Part shown: positions 16,014 to 23,306 of the stretch, piece by piece
How positions within the stretch are numbered: position 1 is the stretch's first letter
Layout of the letters: every line of letters starts with the position of its first letter
Origin: Herpetosiphon geysericola
Lineage (GTDB): Bacteria; Chloroflexota; Chloroflexia; Chloroflexales; Herpetosiphonaceae
DNA length: 64,000 nt
Direction of reading: 5' to 3'
NCBI RefSeq assembly: GCF_001306135.1
Contig: NZ_LGKP01000035.1
Location: 1-64,000, forward strand
The notes under the pieces: generated by a model
What the model was told of the DNA's origin: nothing
Database searches by the model: none
The model's input: only the letters and a program-made list of their open reading frames with translations
Program-made: the position numbers and the translations under genes

Positions 16014-16599
16014 ATTTCGCTCCCAAATAAATAAAAATTGAAACGACAATGAAAAAATAGCAGAGATTGAATTTTTGATACGAGTAAAATCTTGGATGGG
16101 TTTTTGAGAAATTTGGAATGACCTGCCATTTGTGATTCTCGATATTGACGCAGACATGCAAGGCTTTGGCGATTAGCTTTGAATTGACCCAGCCTTCTAA
16201 GGTTAATGTTCGTTGCTGTTGTTCTGGTGTTAGTTCTTTGATTTTTATGCTTGGTAAGCCTTTAATCGGCTCGTACAAGACGATATATGGCATATGGATG
16301 CGTTTACCAACTACGCCGATGCCGAATGCTTCGACTTGCTCCCAATTAATTGCAAAGTATTGCCAGCCCCGGCGCATTACCAAGCCGCTGGCACTAAGAT
16401 CGAGATACGAAATCGCATTCATGGCAAATGGCATAGTCCCAATCGGAATAATGATGAGCTTCCAGAGGCTAGTCCAATCAAATTGCCACCTAATGGTTGT
16501 AATCATCAAAATGTATAGGATCAAAGATGTAATGACTAATCCAATTTGGATGCGTTGGTAGGGTGGACGTAAACGATATTTCAAGGATGCTGATTGCAT
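16003..16599 (-). CDS. Tandem membrane paralog 8 of 8 (possible PH-like domain), first of array
   Basis: 198 residues. Two N-terminal helices, then YLDLSASGLVMRRGWQYFAINWEQVEAFG, PYIVLYEPIKGLP, PEQQQRTLTLEGW and a C-terminal helix. Closest to copy 6. It is the promoter-proximal gene of the array, since all eight read leftward and the next gene upstream ends about 100 bases away. AGAGAGAACGT precedes the ATG. Confidence 0.7.
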   Translation of the reverse strand: MQSASLKYRLRPPYQRIQIGLVITSLILYILMITTIRWQFDWTSLWKLIIIPIGTMPFAMNAISYLDLSASGLVMRRGWQYFAINWEQVEAFGIGVVGKRIHMPYIVLYEPIKGLPSIKIKELTPEQQQRTLTLEGWVNSKLIAKALHVCVNIENHKWQVIPNFSKTHPRFYSYQKFNLCYFFIVVSIFIYLGAKYGS

Positions 16600-16656
16600 A
16601 CGTTCTCTCTGTATTCAGCAGAATCTCGATTATTACGTTGGTAACGCAACAACGTT

Positions 16657-16684
16657 GCGGCAGCAACCAGGCTGGCTGCTGCCG
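16657..16684 (-). terminator. Possible hairpin terminator after the thioredoxin-like lipoprotein gene
   Basis: GCGGCAGCA and TGCTGCCGT form an imperfect hairpin just downstream of the stop at 16697 (minus strand). No clear T tract follows, so the assignment is tentative. It would separate the lipoprotein gene from the eight-gene array. Confidence 0.35.
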
Positions 16685-16696
16685 TAGGCAATGAGC

Positions 16697-17590
16697 CTAG
16701 ATACCTTGGCTTAAAATGGTGTCGATCATAGGTCCAAGCTCTTCAGTGGTAATCCCACCTTCGTACTTGTTGACAATCGTGCCATCTTTGCCTAGCAAAA
16801 ACAGCCATGGCTCGCTTTGCAAGCGCCATTCGCTCATTGCTGGCACCAACAACGGCGGATTGGCTTGAACTGATTCGCTAAATGGAAATTTATAAACTTC
16901 AACATGGATGAAGTTCATTTTATCACCATAAGTTTTTTGCAAACTGCCCAAAACCGTGACGCTTGGGCCGCAAGTAGCGGTTTTGCAAAAGCCTGGTGTG
17001 CCAAACAAGATAGCGGTTGGTTTGCCGCTTTTAATCGCATCGGCAATGCTCAATTGATATAAGGCTGGGTTTGGTTTGGGATCAGAGCTAATTTGGCTGA
17101 GATCGGGGTTGGTTTTCACGGTTGGAGTATCAACCGCAATTGCCTTGCTGCCAAGCGCCGGAGTTGGATCTTGGGCGAGGACTGAAAGCCGCAGGGTGCT
17201 GACGGTTGGGGTTTGGCCTGGCAAGGTGGCCTCGACTTCAACGCCCCAATCGCCTGCCTGTTTAAAATCGGGGTAGGTTACGTAGATGCCTGCTGGCAAG
17301 CCTTGGCCAAAATACTCGGCGCTGCCTTCGCCTGCAACTTGGGTTTTCTCAGCATCGGTGCCATCAAGATAGTACAAGCGGAGTTTTACTTGCACTTTGG
17401 GATCGTTGATTGGCGAGCCATCGACGATCAAGCCAATTGGCAAGCGATTGGGGCCGACGACCAAATTCGATGCCGCCAATACTGCTTGCACGCGGCTCTT
17501 GACCACGGGGGTTGCGGTTGGGGTCGCTGCGCCACAGCCCACCAAGCCAACAATAATCACACCATATAGAATACGCCACCAACGCTGCAT
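16697..17590 (-). CDS. Lipoprotein with C-terminal thioredoxin-like domain
   Basis: 297 residues. A signal helix ends in the lipobox L-V-G-C with Cys19, followed by a T/P-rich linker, so it is probably anchored outside the cytoplasmic membrane. The middle resembles an Ig-like/FixH-type beta domain. The C-terminal 120 residues (AILFGTPGFCKTATCGPS, then EPWLFLLGKDGTIVNKYEG) look like a thioredoxin/SCO-like fold with a CX4C pair instead of CXXC. ATG 17590 has GAGGAG at seven bases; the frame extends to 17647. The role may be metal or thiol handling; no partner gene is adjacent. Confidence 0.7.
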   Translation of the reverse strand: MQRWWRILYGVIIVGLVGCGAATPTATPVVKSRVQAVLAASNLVVGPNRLPIGLIVDGSPINDPKVQVKLRLYYLDGTDAEKTQVAGEGSAEYFGQGLPAGIYVTYPDFKQAGDWGVEVEATLPGQTPTVSTLRLSVLAQDPTPALGSKAIAVDTPTVKTNPDLSQISSDPKPNPALYQLSIADAIKSGKPTAILFGTPGFCKTATCGPSVTVLGSLQKTYGDKMNFIHVEVYKFPFSESVQANPPLLVPAMSEWRLQSEPWLFLLGKDGTIVNKYEGGITTEELGPMIDTILSQGI

Positions 17591-17768
17591 ACTTGTGCTC
17601 CTCATACGGATTAATTGGTTATAGCTGCCAGCCAAAAATACTGACAATATTCACTCTAGCACAGATTCAATCGAAGACTATCAGTTACGCAACCGACCAA
17701 GCGCTCAGCCAGCTAAGGGCTATGCTACAATCGGGCTACAATTGCGATGCCCTAGCAAGGAGGCTGTG

Positions 17769-18929
17769 ATGTCGCTGTATTTTAATCCCGATCATGAAAT
17801 GTTTCGCCAAACCATCCGCCGTTTTGTCGAACGTGAAATCAACCCTTTTGTCGAGCAATGGGAGCATGAGCGCTGTTTCCCAGGCCATGCACTCTTTAAA
17901 AAATTAGGCGAATTGGGGGCGTTGGGCGTTTCGTACCCTGAAGCCTATGGCGGGGCTGGCCTCGATTATTGGTATAACGTGGTCTTGGCCGAGGAAGTTG
18001 GCCGCGCCGATTGTGGCGGTGTGCCAATGGCCATTTTGGTGCATACCGATATGGCCACCCCAGCCTTGGCCGAATTTGGCAGCGACGAGTTGTGCCAGCG
18101 CTTTTTGGCTCCCGCGATTCGCGGTGAGTTGATCGCCGCTGTCGCCATCTCCGAGCCTGATGCTGGCTCCGATGTAGCGTCGATTCGCACCCGCGCCGTG
18201 CGTGATGGCGATGAGTATGTGATCAATGGTAGCAAAATGTGGATCACCAATGGCACCCAAGCCGATTTTATTACCTTGTTGGCGCGCACCAGCGACGAAG
18301 CAGGCTTCAAAGGCATGTCGTTGATTATTGTGCCAACCAACACACCGGGCTTTCATGTTTCGAAAAAACTAGAGAAATTGGGCAATCATTCCAGCGATAC
18401 CGCCCTGTTAGCCTTCGATGATCTGCGCGTGCCAGTTGCCAATCGGATTGGCGAAGAAGGCCAAGGCTTTGTGCTCCAAATGCAGCAATTTCAAAAAGAG
18501 CGCTTAATTGGCTCGGTTTCGGCGGTTGCAGGCATGGAACGAATTGTTGCAATGACGATTAATTATTGCCGTGAGCGCCAAACCTTTGGCAAAGCCCTGA
18601 TTGACAACCAATATATTCATTTTCGCTTAGCCGAGTTGTTGACCGAGATTGAAGCCCTGCGCCAGCTTAATTATCATTGCACCCGTTTGCTGATCGCAGG
18701 CCACGATATTACCAAAGAGGTTTCGATGGCCAAACTCAAGGCTGGACGCTTGGTGCGTGAAGTGGCCGATAGTTGTTTGCAATTCCACGGCGGTATGGGC
18801 TATGTTGAGGAGTATCCGTTGGCGCGCTATTTTCGTGATTCGCGCTTGCTCTCAATCGGGGGCGGTGCTGATGAAATTATGTTGGGGATTATTGCCAAAT
18901 ATGCTGGGATGATTGGCAAGCGTCGGTAG
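17769..18929 (+). CDS. Acyl-CoA dehydrogenase
   Basis: 386 residues with the full ACAD layout: N-terminal helical domain, AISEPDAGSDVASI (substrate/FAD-binding beta domain), MWITNG, and the C-terminal RQTFGKALIDNQ and QFHGGMGYVEEYP motifs. The C-terminal catalytic motif usually written EG-T-xEI is IGGGADEI here, without the Glu, as in long-chain and isovaleryl-CoA dehydrogenases; in those enzymes the base is on an earlier helix, and Glu244 in FQKERLIGS fits that position. Transfers electrons from acyl-CoA to ETF. ATG 17769 follows AAGGAGG. Substrate chain length is not predictable. Confidence 0.93.
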   Translation: MSLYFNPDHEMFRQTIRRFVEREINPFVEQWEHERCFPGHALFKKLGELGALGVSYPEAYGGAGLDYWYNVVLAEEVGRADCGGVPMAILVHTDMATPALAEFGSDELCQRFLAPAIRGELIAAVAISEPDAGSDVASIRTRAVRDGDEYVINGSKMWITNGTQADFITLLARTSDEAGFKGMSLIIVPTNTPGFHVSKKLEKLGNHSSDTALLAFDDLRVPVANRIGEEGQGFVLQMQQFQKERLIGSVSAVAGMERIVAMTINYCRERQTFGKALIDNQYIHFRLAELLTEIEALRQLNYHCTRLLIAGHDITKEVSMAKLKAGRLVREVADSCLQFHGGMGYVEEYPLARYFRDSRLLSIGGGADEIMLGIIAKYAGMIGKRR

Positions 18930-18978
18930 TTGCGATTGGTATTCACCACCCTTCCGTCCCGCCTCAAGGCAGGCAACG

Positions 18979-19008
18979 CAGGGGGGGTGCAGCCCCCTGC
19001 ACCCCCTG
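18979..19008. repeat. G/C-rich inverted repeat
   Basis: CAGGGGGGGTGCAG and CTGCACCCCCTG flank a four-base loop, making a very stable hairpin 50 bases past the acyl-CoA dehydrogenase stop. It has no T tract. It lies next to a short stretch (gcctcaaggcaggcaacgc) of the sort seen in dispersed extragenic repeats, but no second copy exists in this window. Confidence 0.5.
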
Positions 19009-19117
19009 AAGGACAAGCAGTGGTTACTAATCGTTAATCGATGAACTTGACATTCTTCGATCACAGTTGAGCACTACTAGCTACCAACCTGTATAAATTG
19101 GAGCTGAGTGCAACGTA

Positions 19118-20755
19118 TCAATTCTGATCTTCGACCAACATTGGCACGCGAATGATGATTTGGGTGCCTTCGCCAGCAGATGAGCGAATTTCAAACGAGC
19201 CGCCAGCGAGGGTTGCCCGCTCGCCCATATTCAACAAGCCAAACGAGCCACGTTCTTCATACGAGGTCGTGATGCTTTGCAGATCAAAGCCGATGCCACT
19301 ATCGCGCACAACTGCCGTCAGCATATGGCGCTCGCTATCTTGAAACAGCTCGATCCAGACCATCGAAGCTTTGGCATGCTTGCGGGCATTATTCACTGCT
19401 TCTTGAATGATCATAAAGGTTGCGGCGGCAGTTTGCGGGGCCAAGCGGCCAACGAAATTGCCCGGCGTAAAACGCACTTGCATGCCCGAAGGATCGCGGA
19501 ATTTGCTGGAGTATTCGTGTAAGGTTGCAATCAAGCCCTGGGTTTCGAGTCCCAGCGGTCGCAACTCAAACAACAGGGTGCGCAACTCTTGATAGGTTTT
19601 TTTGACCAACGCGGCTAACGAATTCAGCTCATCTTCAACCCGCTCAGGCATTGCGTGCATCAATTTTTTGATAAACTCAATATTCATCGAAATCGCTGCG
19701 ATCGATTGAGTTGGGCCATCGTGCAAATCGCGGTTGATCTGGTGGCGCACTTCTTCTTCTTTGCGAATCAAGCGATCGCGTTCTTCCTTGAGTTTTGTGT
19801 AGAGATTGGCGTTTTCAATCGAGATTGCTGCTTGGTTGGCCAGCATGGAAAGCGTGCGCAAATCGTGCTCGGTAAACGGGCCGTTGCGCTTGTTGACTGC
19901 CTGAATCACGCCGACGGTGCGCTCGCGCGAACGCACTGGCACAGTCAGAATATTGCGGGTTTGGTGCGAAATATCGCTATCGACTTGGCGATAAAAGCGC
20001 GCGTCGTTCTGCGGATCATCGACGATCAAGCCTTGGCCGTGGGTTACAACCCAGCCAGCAAAGCCTTGGTCCATTGGCATGCGATAGGAGCGTAATTCTT
20101 GGTTATTGCTCGATGGCGTTTCAAAATAGAGCTCTTTGTGAACGTCATCAACCAACAGCAACGAGGCGCTTTCGCTATCGACAATTTGGGTAACTTTTTC
20201 AATAATCGTGCGCAACAGGCTGCGCAAATCGATGTCGCTGGCAATCGATTGGCTAACTTGATAAAGCAAATTCATCTCATCAAGCTCGCTGCGGGTGGTG
20301 TTGAGCAAGGCCACCCGATCGGCAGCTCCGCCTGCAACGCCCACCAAAAGTAGCGCCAATTCGCCCTCGTTTTCTGGGGATACGCGGTCGGCTGCGACGA
20401 TTAAGTGTAATAGGCCAACCTCAGCGTCGCCAGAGCGCAAAGTTAATTCGACCAAGGCTAGCTCATCGTTAATCCCATAGACCCCTAAATCCTGCTCGCC
20501 GCCAGTGGTGCGCTCAAACACCGATCGGGCCTGTTCAATCATCTCATGGCCATCAGCGGGCAATTCGCCATGCTCCAACGAAAACGGCGCATTCATCGGA
20601 TCAATATAGAGCAATGCGCCCGCTTGGGCTGGCCAAAATTCAATTAAGCGTTGCAAAAACGATTCAAGCAATGCTTGCGGATTTTGGTAGGCCGTTGCGG
20701 TGAGCAACTGACTAAATGTTTGCCAGCGTTGAGCATCGAGAGTTATTGATGGCAT
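19118..20755 (-). CDS. GAF-domain sensor histidine kinase, NarL/LiaS type
   Basis: 545 residues, no membrane segments. N-terminal GAF-like region (about 10-150), a clear second GAF domain (about 165-325, including VDSESASLLLVDD and GFAGWVVTHGQGLIVDD), a short coiled coil (ERDRLIRKEEEVRHQ), then RDLHDGPTQ with phospho-acceptor His345 (HisKA_3), and HATPase_c (NNARKHAKAS, DSGIGFD, GSFGLLNMGERA). It is expected to signal to a NarL/LuxR-type response regulator, but none is adjacent, so it is an orphan kinase. ATG 20755 has AAGGAGG at seven bases. Confidence 0.9.
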   Translation of the reverse strand: MPSITLDAQRWQTFSQLLTATAYQNPQALLESFLQRLIEFWPAQAGALLYIDPMNAPFSLEHGELPADGHEMIEQARSVFERTTGGEQDLGVYGINDELALVELTLRSGDAEVGLLHLIVAADRVSPENEGELALLLVGVAGGAADRVALLNTTRSELDEMNLLYQVSQSIASDIDLRSLLRTIIEKVTQIVDSESASLLLVDDVHKELYFETPSSNNQELRSYRMPMDQGFAGWVVTHGQGLIVDDPQNDARFYRQVDSDISHQTRNILTVPVRSRERTVGVIQAVNKRNGPFTEHDLRTLSMLANQAAISIENANLYTKLKEERDRLIRKEEEVRHQINRDLHDGPTQSIAAISMNIEFIKKLMHAMPERVEDELNSLAALVKKTYQELRTLLFELRPLGLETQGLIATLHEYSSKFRDPSGMQVRFTPGNFVGRLAPQTAAATFMIIQEAVNNARKHAKASMVWIELFQDSERHMLTAVVRDSGIGFDLQSITTSYEERGSFGLLNMGERATLAGGSFEIRSSAGEGTQIIIRVPMLVEDQN

Positions 20756-20916
20756 TAGCGAGCCTCCTTGCAGTATCAACTCAATCTACCCTAGCCGTGC
20801 AACAGCGTCAAGCCTTGAGCATTGATGATTTGGATTAGCAATTGTGAGCAACCCAAACTCAATCAACTAATCGTTATGCTGATTGAGCGTGGATGCTCAA
20901 GCGCGCAACCCAAGCC

Positions 20917-21324
20917 TTATTTCCAAAATAGATAGCGCGCGCCGATGATAAACAAAAATGCCCCATAGAACTTTTTCATGGTTGCTGATGAAATTGGCGC
21001 AGCAATTTTGGCTCCAAAAAAGGTTCCGATCAACAAGCCAATTGCAATAATGATCGAGGCTCGCCAATCCAAATTGCCTTCTTTATAGTAAACAAACGCG
21101 CCTAGCAAACCAACAGGCAAGATCTGTGCGCCAATTGAGGTGCCAGTGGCAAACTTTTGGTCAAGCGCCAGCAACAAGACCATGGCCGGAACCATAATTG
21201 CGCCGCCACCAATCCCGAACATTCCGCCAGCCACCCCAGCGACCAAGCCAATCAGTAGCAGATTGATAATCATGCCAACACTTAGGGTAATCACGCGCTT
21301 TTGCTCCTTTGGTTGCTGATCCAT
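20917..21324 (-). CDS. Half-length TauE/SafE family membrane protein
   Basis: 135 residues with about four membrane helices. The motif GGMFGIGGGAIMVPAMVLLL followed by GTSIGAQILPVGLLGA is the standard N-terminal half of TauE/SafE (DUF81) sulfite/organic-anion transporters, which are normally about 250 residues with two homologous halves. Only one half is present, so it should act as a dimer. ATG 21324 follows GGAGG; an in-frame ATG at 21336 overlaps that ribosome binding site. Confidence 0.85.
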   Translation of the reverse strand: MDQQPKEQKRVITLSVGMIINLLLIGLVAGVAGGMFGIGGGAIMVPAMVLLLALDQKFATGTSIGAQILPVGLLGAFVYYKEGNLDWRASIIIAIGLLIGTFFGAKIAAPISSATMKKFYGAFLFIIGARYLFWK

Positions 21325-21399
21325 TGATTCCTCCATTGACAGCTTGACGCTATAATAGCGCAAACCGACAACTAACTTAGCACCGAATAGGAATCTACT

Positions 21400-22140
21400 T
21401 TGGAATTATTATATGGACGAAATGCAGTTTTAGAGGCCTTGCGCGCTAATCGCCGCAAATTGGGTCGTTTGCTGGTTGCCGATGGCATCAAAGAAGGCGA
21501 ATCGATGCAGGCAATTAATGCTGTTGCCCGCGAACGGCGGATTCAAGTTGCCAAAGTGCAGCGCGGCGAGCTTGATAAACGCACAGCTGGCGCCAATCAT
21601 CAGGGCATTGCGCTTGAATGTGGGCCGTATCCGTATGTTGAGGTTGATGATATTATCGAGCTGGCCCGTGAGCGCGGCGAGCAACCGCTAATTTTAATTT
21701 TCGACCACTTGCAAGACCCGCAAAATATTGGCACGCTGATGCGCACCGCCGAAATTGTGGGCGCGCATGGCATTATTTTTCCCGATCGGCGCTCGGCCAG
21801 CATTACGCCAGCAGTGATTAATGCCTCGGCTGGCGCGGTTGAACATTTGTATGTCGCCCAAATTACCAATATTTCCCAAACCATCAAGCACCTGCAAGAC
21901 TACAATATTTGGGTTGCTGGCGTTGAGGACGATGAGCGGGCGGTCGATTTTGATCGGGCGAATTTGCGCGGAGCTTTGGCCTTGGTGATTGGCGCTGAAG
22001 GGCCTGGCTTGGCCCGCCTAACTCGCGAGCGCTGCGATTTGTTGTTGCGTTTGCCAATGCGCGGCAAAGTTGCCTCGTTGAATGCCGCCACCGCAGGCTC
22101 GATTATTCTTTATCACGCTTGGCGAGTGCGTGCACAGTAG
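21400..22140 (+). CDS. rlmB: SpoU-family 2'-O-ribose RNA methyltransferase (RlmB-like)
   Basis: 246 residues starting at TTG 21400 (LLYGRNAVLEAL; AGGA about eight bases upstream). N-terminal substrate-binding domain with YGRNAVLEAL typical of RlmB/TrmH, then the SpoU knot: DHLQDPQNIGTLMRTAE (motif 1, with Asn and Arg), ALVIGAEGPGL (motif 2) and LPMRGKVASLNAATA (motif 3). It methylates a guanosine ribose, most likely G2251 of 23S rRNA. The specific rRNA position is by family similarity. Divergent from the TauE gene. Confidence 0.88.
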   Translation: MELLYGRNAVLEALRANRRKLGRLLVADGIKEGESMQAINAVARERRIQVAKVQRGELDKRTAGANHQGIALECGPYPYVEVDDIIELARERGEQPLILIFDHLQDPQNIGTLMRTAEIVGAHGIIFPDRRSASITPAVINASAGAVEHLYVAQITNISQTIKHLQDYNIWVAGVEDDERAVDFDRANLRGALALVIGAEGPGLARLTRERCDLLLRLPMRGKVASLNAATAGSIILYHAWRVRAQ

Positions 22141-22550
22141 AGCATAGAGCATAGAACATAGAGCATAGGGAATTTGGCTATAGGCTATGGGCTAGCGGAA
22201 CATTTTTCTCGGATTCTCACAATTGTGCATCCTATAGCCAAAAGCCTGTAACCTCATCCTTCGTGGAGCAAGCATTCAACGCAGAGGCGCAGAGATTGTG
22301 TGGCTCTTGGCTATGGGCTAGCGGAACATTTTTCTCGGATTCTCACAATTGTGCATCCTATAGCCAAAAGCCTGTAGCCTCATCCTTCGTGGAGCAATCA
22401 TTCAACGCAGAGGCGCAGAGATTGTGTGGCTCTTGGCTATGGGCTAGCGGAACATTTTAAAGGATTCCTGCAATCTGCATCCTATAGCCAAAAGCCTATA
22501 GCCTTATCCTTCGTGCGCTTCGTGTCCTTCGTGGATCAATCACATCGCCC
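22141..22550. repeat. 126-bp tandem repeat block of the dispersed intergenic family
   Basis: No credible gene. A short run of 'atagagc'-type words (22141-22170) is followed by a 126-bp unit repeated from 22183, 22309 and 22435 (the third copy is partial). Each unit carries ggctatgggctagcgga near the start and tcctatagccaaaagcc further on, so it can fold, and ends with words such as cttcgtggagca and cgcagaggcgcagag. Those same words recur at 25.4, 32.2, 38.2, 48.7 and 50.6 kb. The last part (ttcgtgcgcttcgtgtcc) abuts the M50 gene. Confidence 0.85.
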
Positions 22551-22562
22551 GTGGAGAACCCC

Positions 22563-23240
22563 ATGCTACGCAACAACGAACTTTGGATCGCGATTGCCAT
22601 CGCGGTAACATCAACGATCATCGCGCGGTTGCCAGTGCTGCATTGGCTGGTGTATCCGTTTGAGTTGTTCAATACTTTTGTACATGAGCTTGGACATGGC
22701 TTTGCCACCCTGCTGACTGGCGGCAAATTTGATCGCTTCGAGGTGTATGCCAATGGCGAGGGCGTGGCTTGGACGGCTGGCGGCATTCGTTGGATTGTGG
22801 CGAGCGCTGGTTATTTAAGCAGTGCTTTGGTTGGCGGAGCTTTGCTGATTCTCTCGGCTCGTGGCATTAGCGCCAATCGGGTGACATTAATTATTGGGAT
22901 TGCGCTGTTTGTGCTGTGTGGCTTGTTTGTGCGTAATCTGTTTGGCATTTTGGTGGGCGTGGTGCTAGCAGGTGCGTTTATTGCCGCCAGCTACAAATTG
23001 GCCTTGCACTTGAACGAATGGCTATTGCTGATTTTGGGTGTGCAGACCATCTTAAATGCGCTCGATAGCTTATGGGATTTGCTGCGGCTCTCATCATACC
23101 GCCGCCATGTCACCAGCGATGCCTTAATTATGCAGCAAGCGACAGGCGTGCCAGCAATTTTATGGGCTTTGGTTTGGAGCGGTATCGCACTGTTAATTTT
23201 GTGGCAAGCGATTCGATTTGCCTACTTCCGTGACATTTAG
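22563..23240 (+). CDS. M50-type (peptidase M50B-like) membrane metalloprotease
   Basis: 225 residues, about six membrane helices. HELGH with His41, Glu42 and His45 sits at the end of the first or second helix, as in M50B-like proteins, and the second half contains the LDSLWDL segment that gives the third zinc ligand in the family. It lacks PDZ or CBS domains. Substrate unknown. ATG 22563 has GGAG six bases upstream; the GTG at 22551 that starts the longer frame overlaps that site. Confidence 0.8.
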   Translation: MLRNNELWIAIAIAVTSTIIARLPVLHWLVYPFELFNTFVHELGHGFATLLTGGKFDRFEVYANGEGVAWTAGGIRWIVASAGYLSSALVGGALLILSARGISANRVTLIIGIALFVLCGLFVRNLFGILVGVVLAGAFIAASYKLALHLNEWLLLILGVQTILNALDSLWDLLRLSSYRRHVTSDALIMQQATGVPAILWALVWSGIALLILWQAIRFAYFRDI

Positions 23241-23306
23241 CCCATTCAAGCAGCGCCAGATGTGATATGCTCTAGGGGTGATCGAAGTAACCCGGAGGCA
23301 ATCGCT

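Noticed and set aside
22183-22520. Possible CRISPR array
   Set aside because: The whole 126-bp unit is repeated, with no short repeat/variable spacer pattern, and no cas gene is near.
22263-22608. Two overlapping plus-strand frames with repeated peptide sequence in the 22 kb block
   Set aside because: The frames are produced by the 126-bp tandem repeat (a multiple of three, so the frame stays open); they lack ribosome binding sites and resemble no protein.
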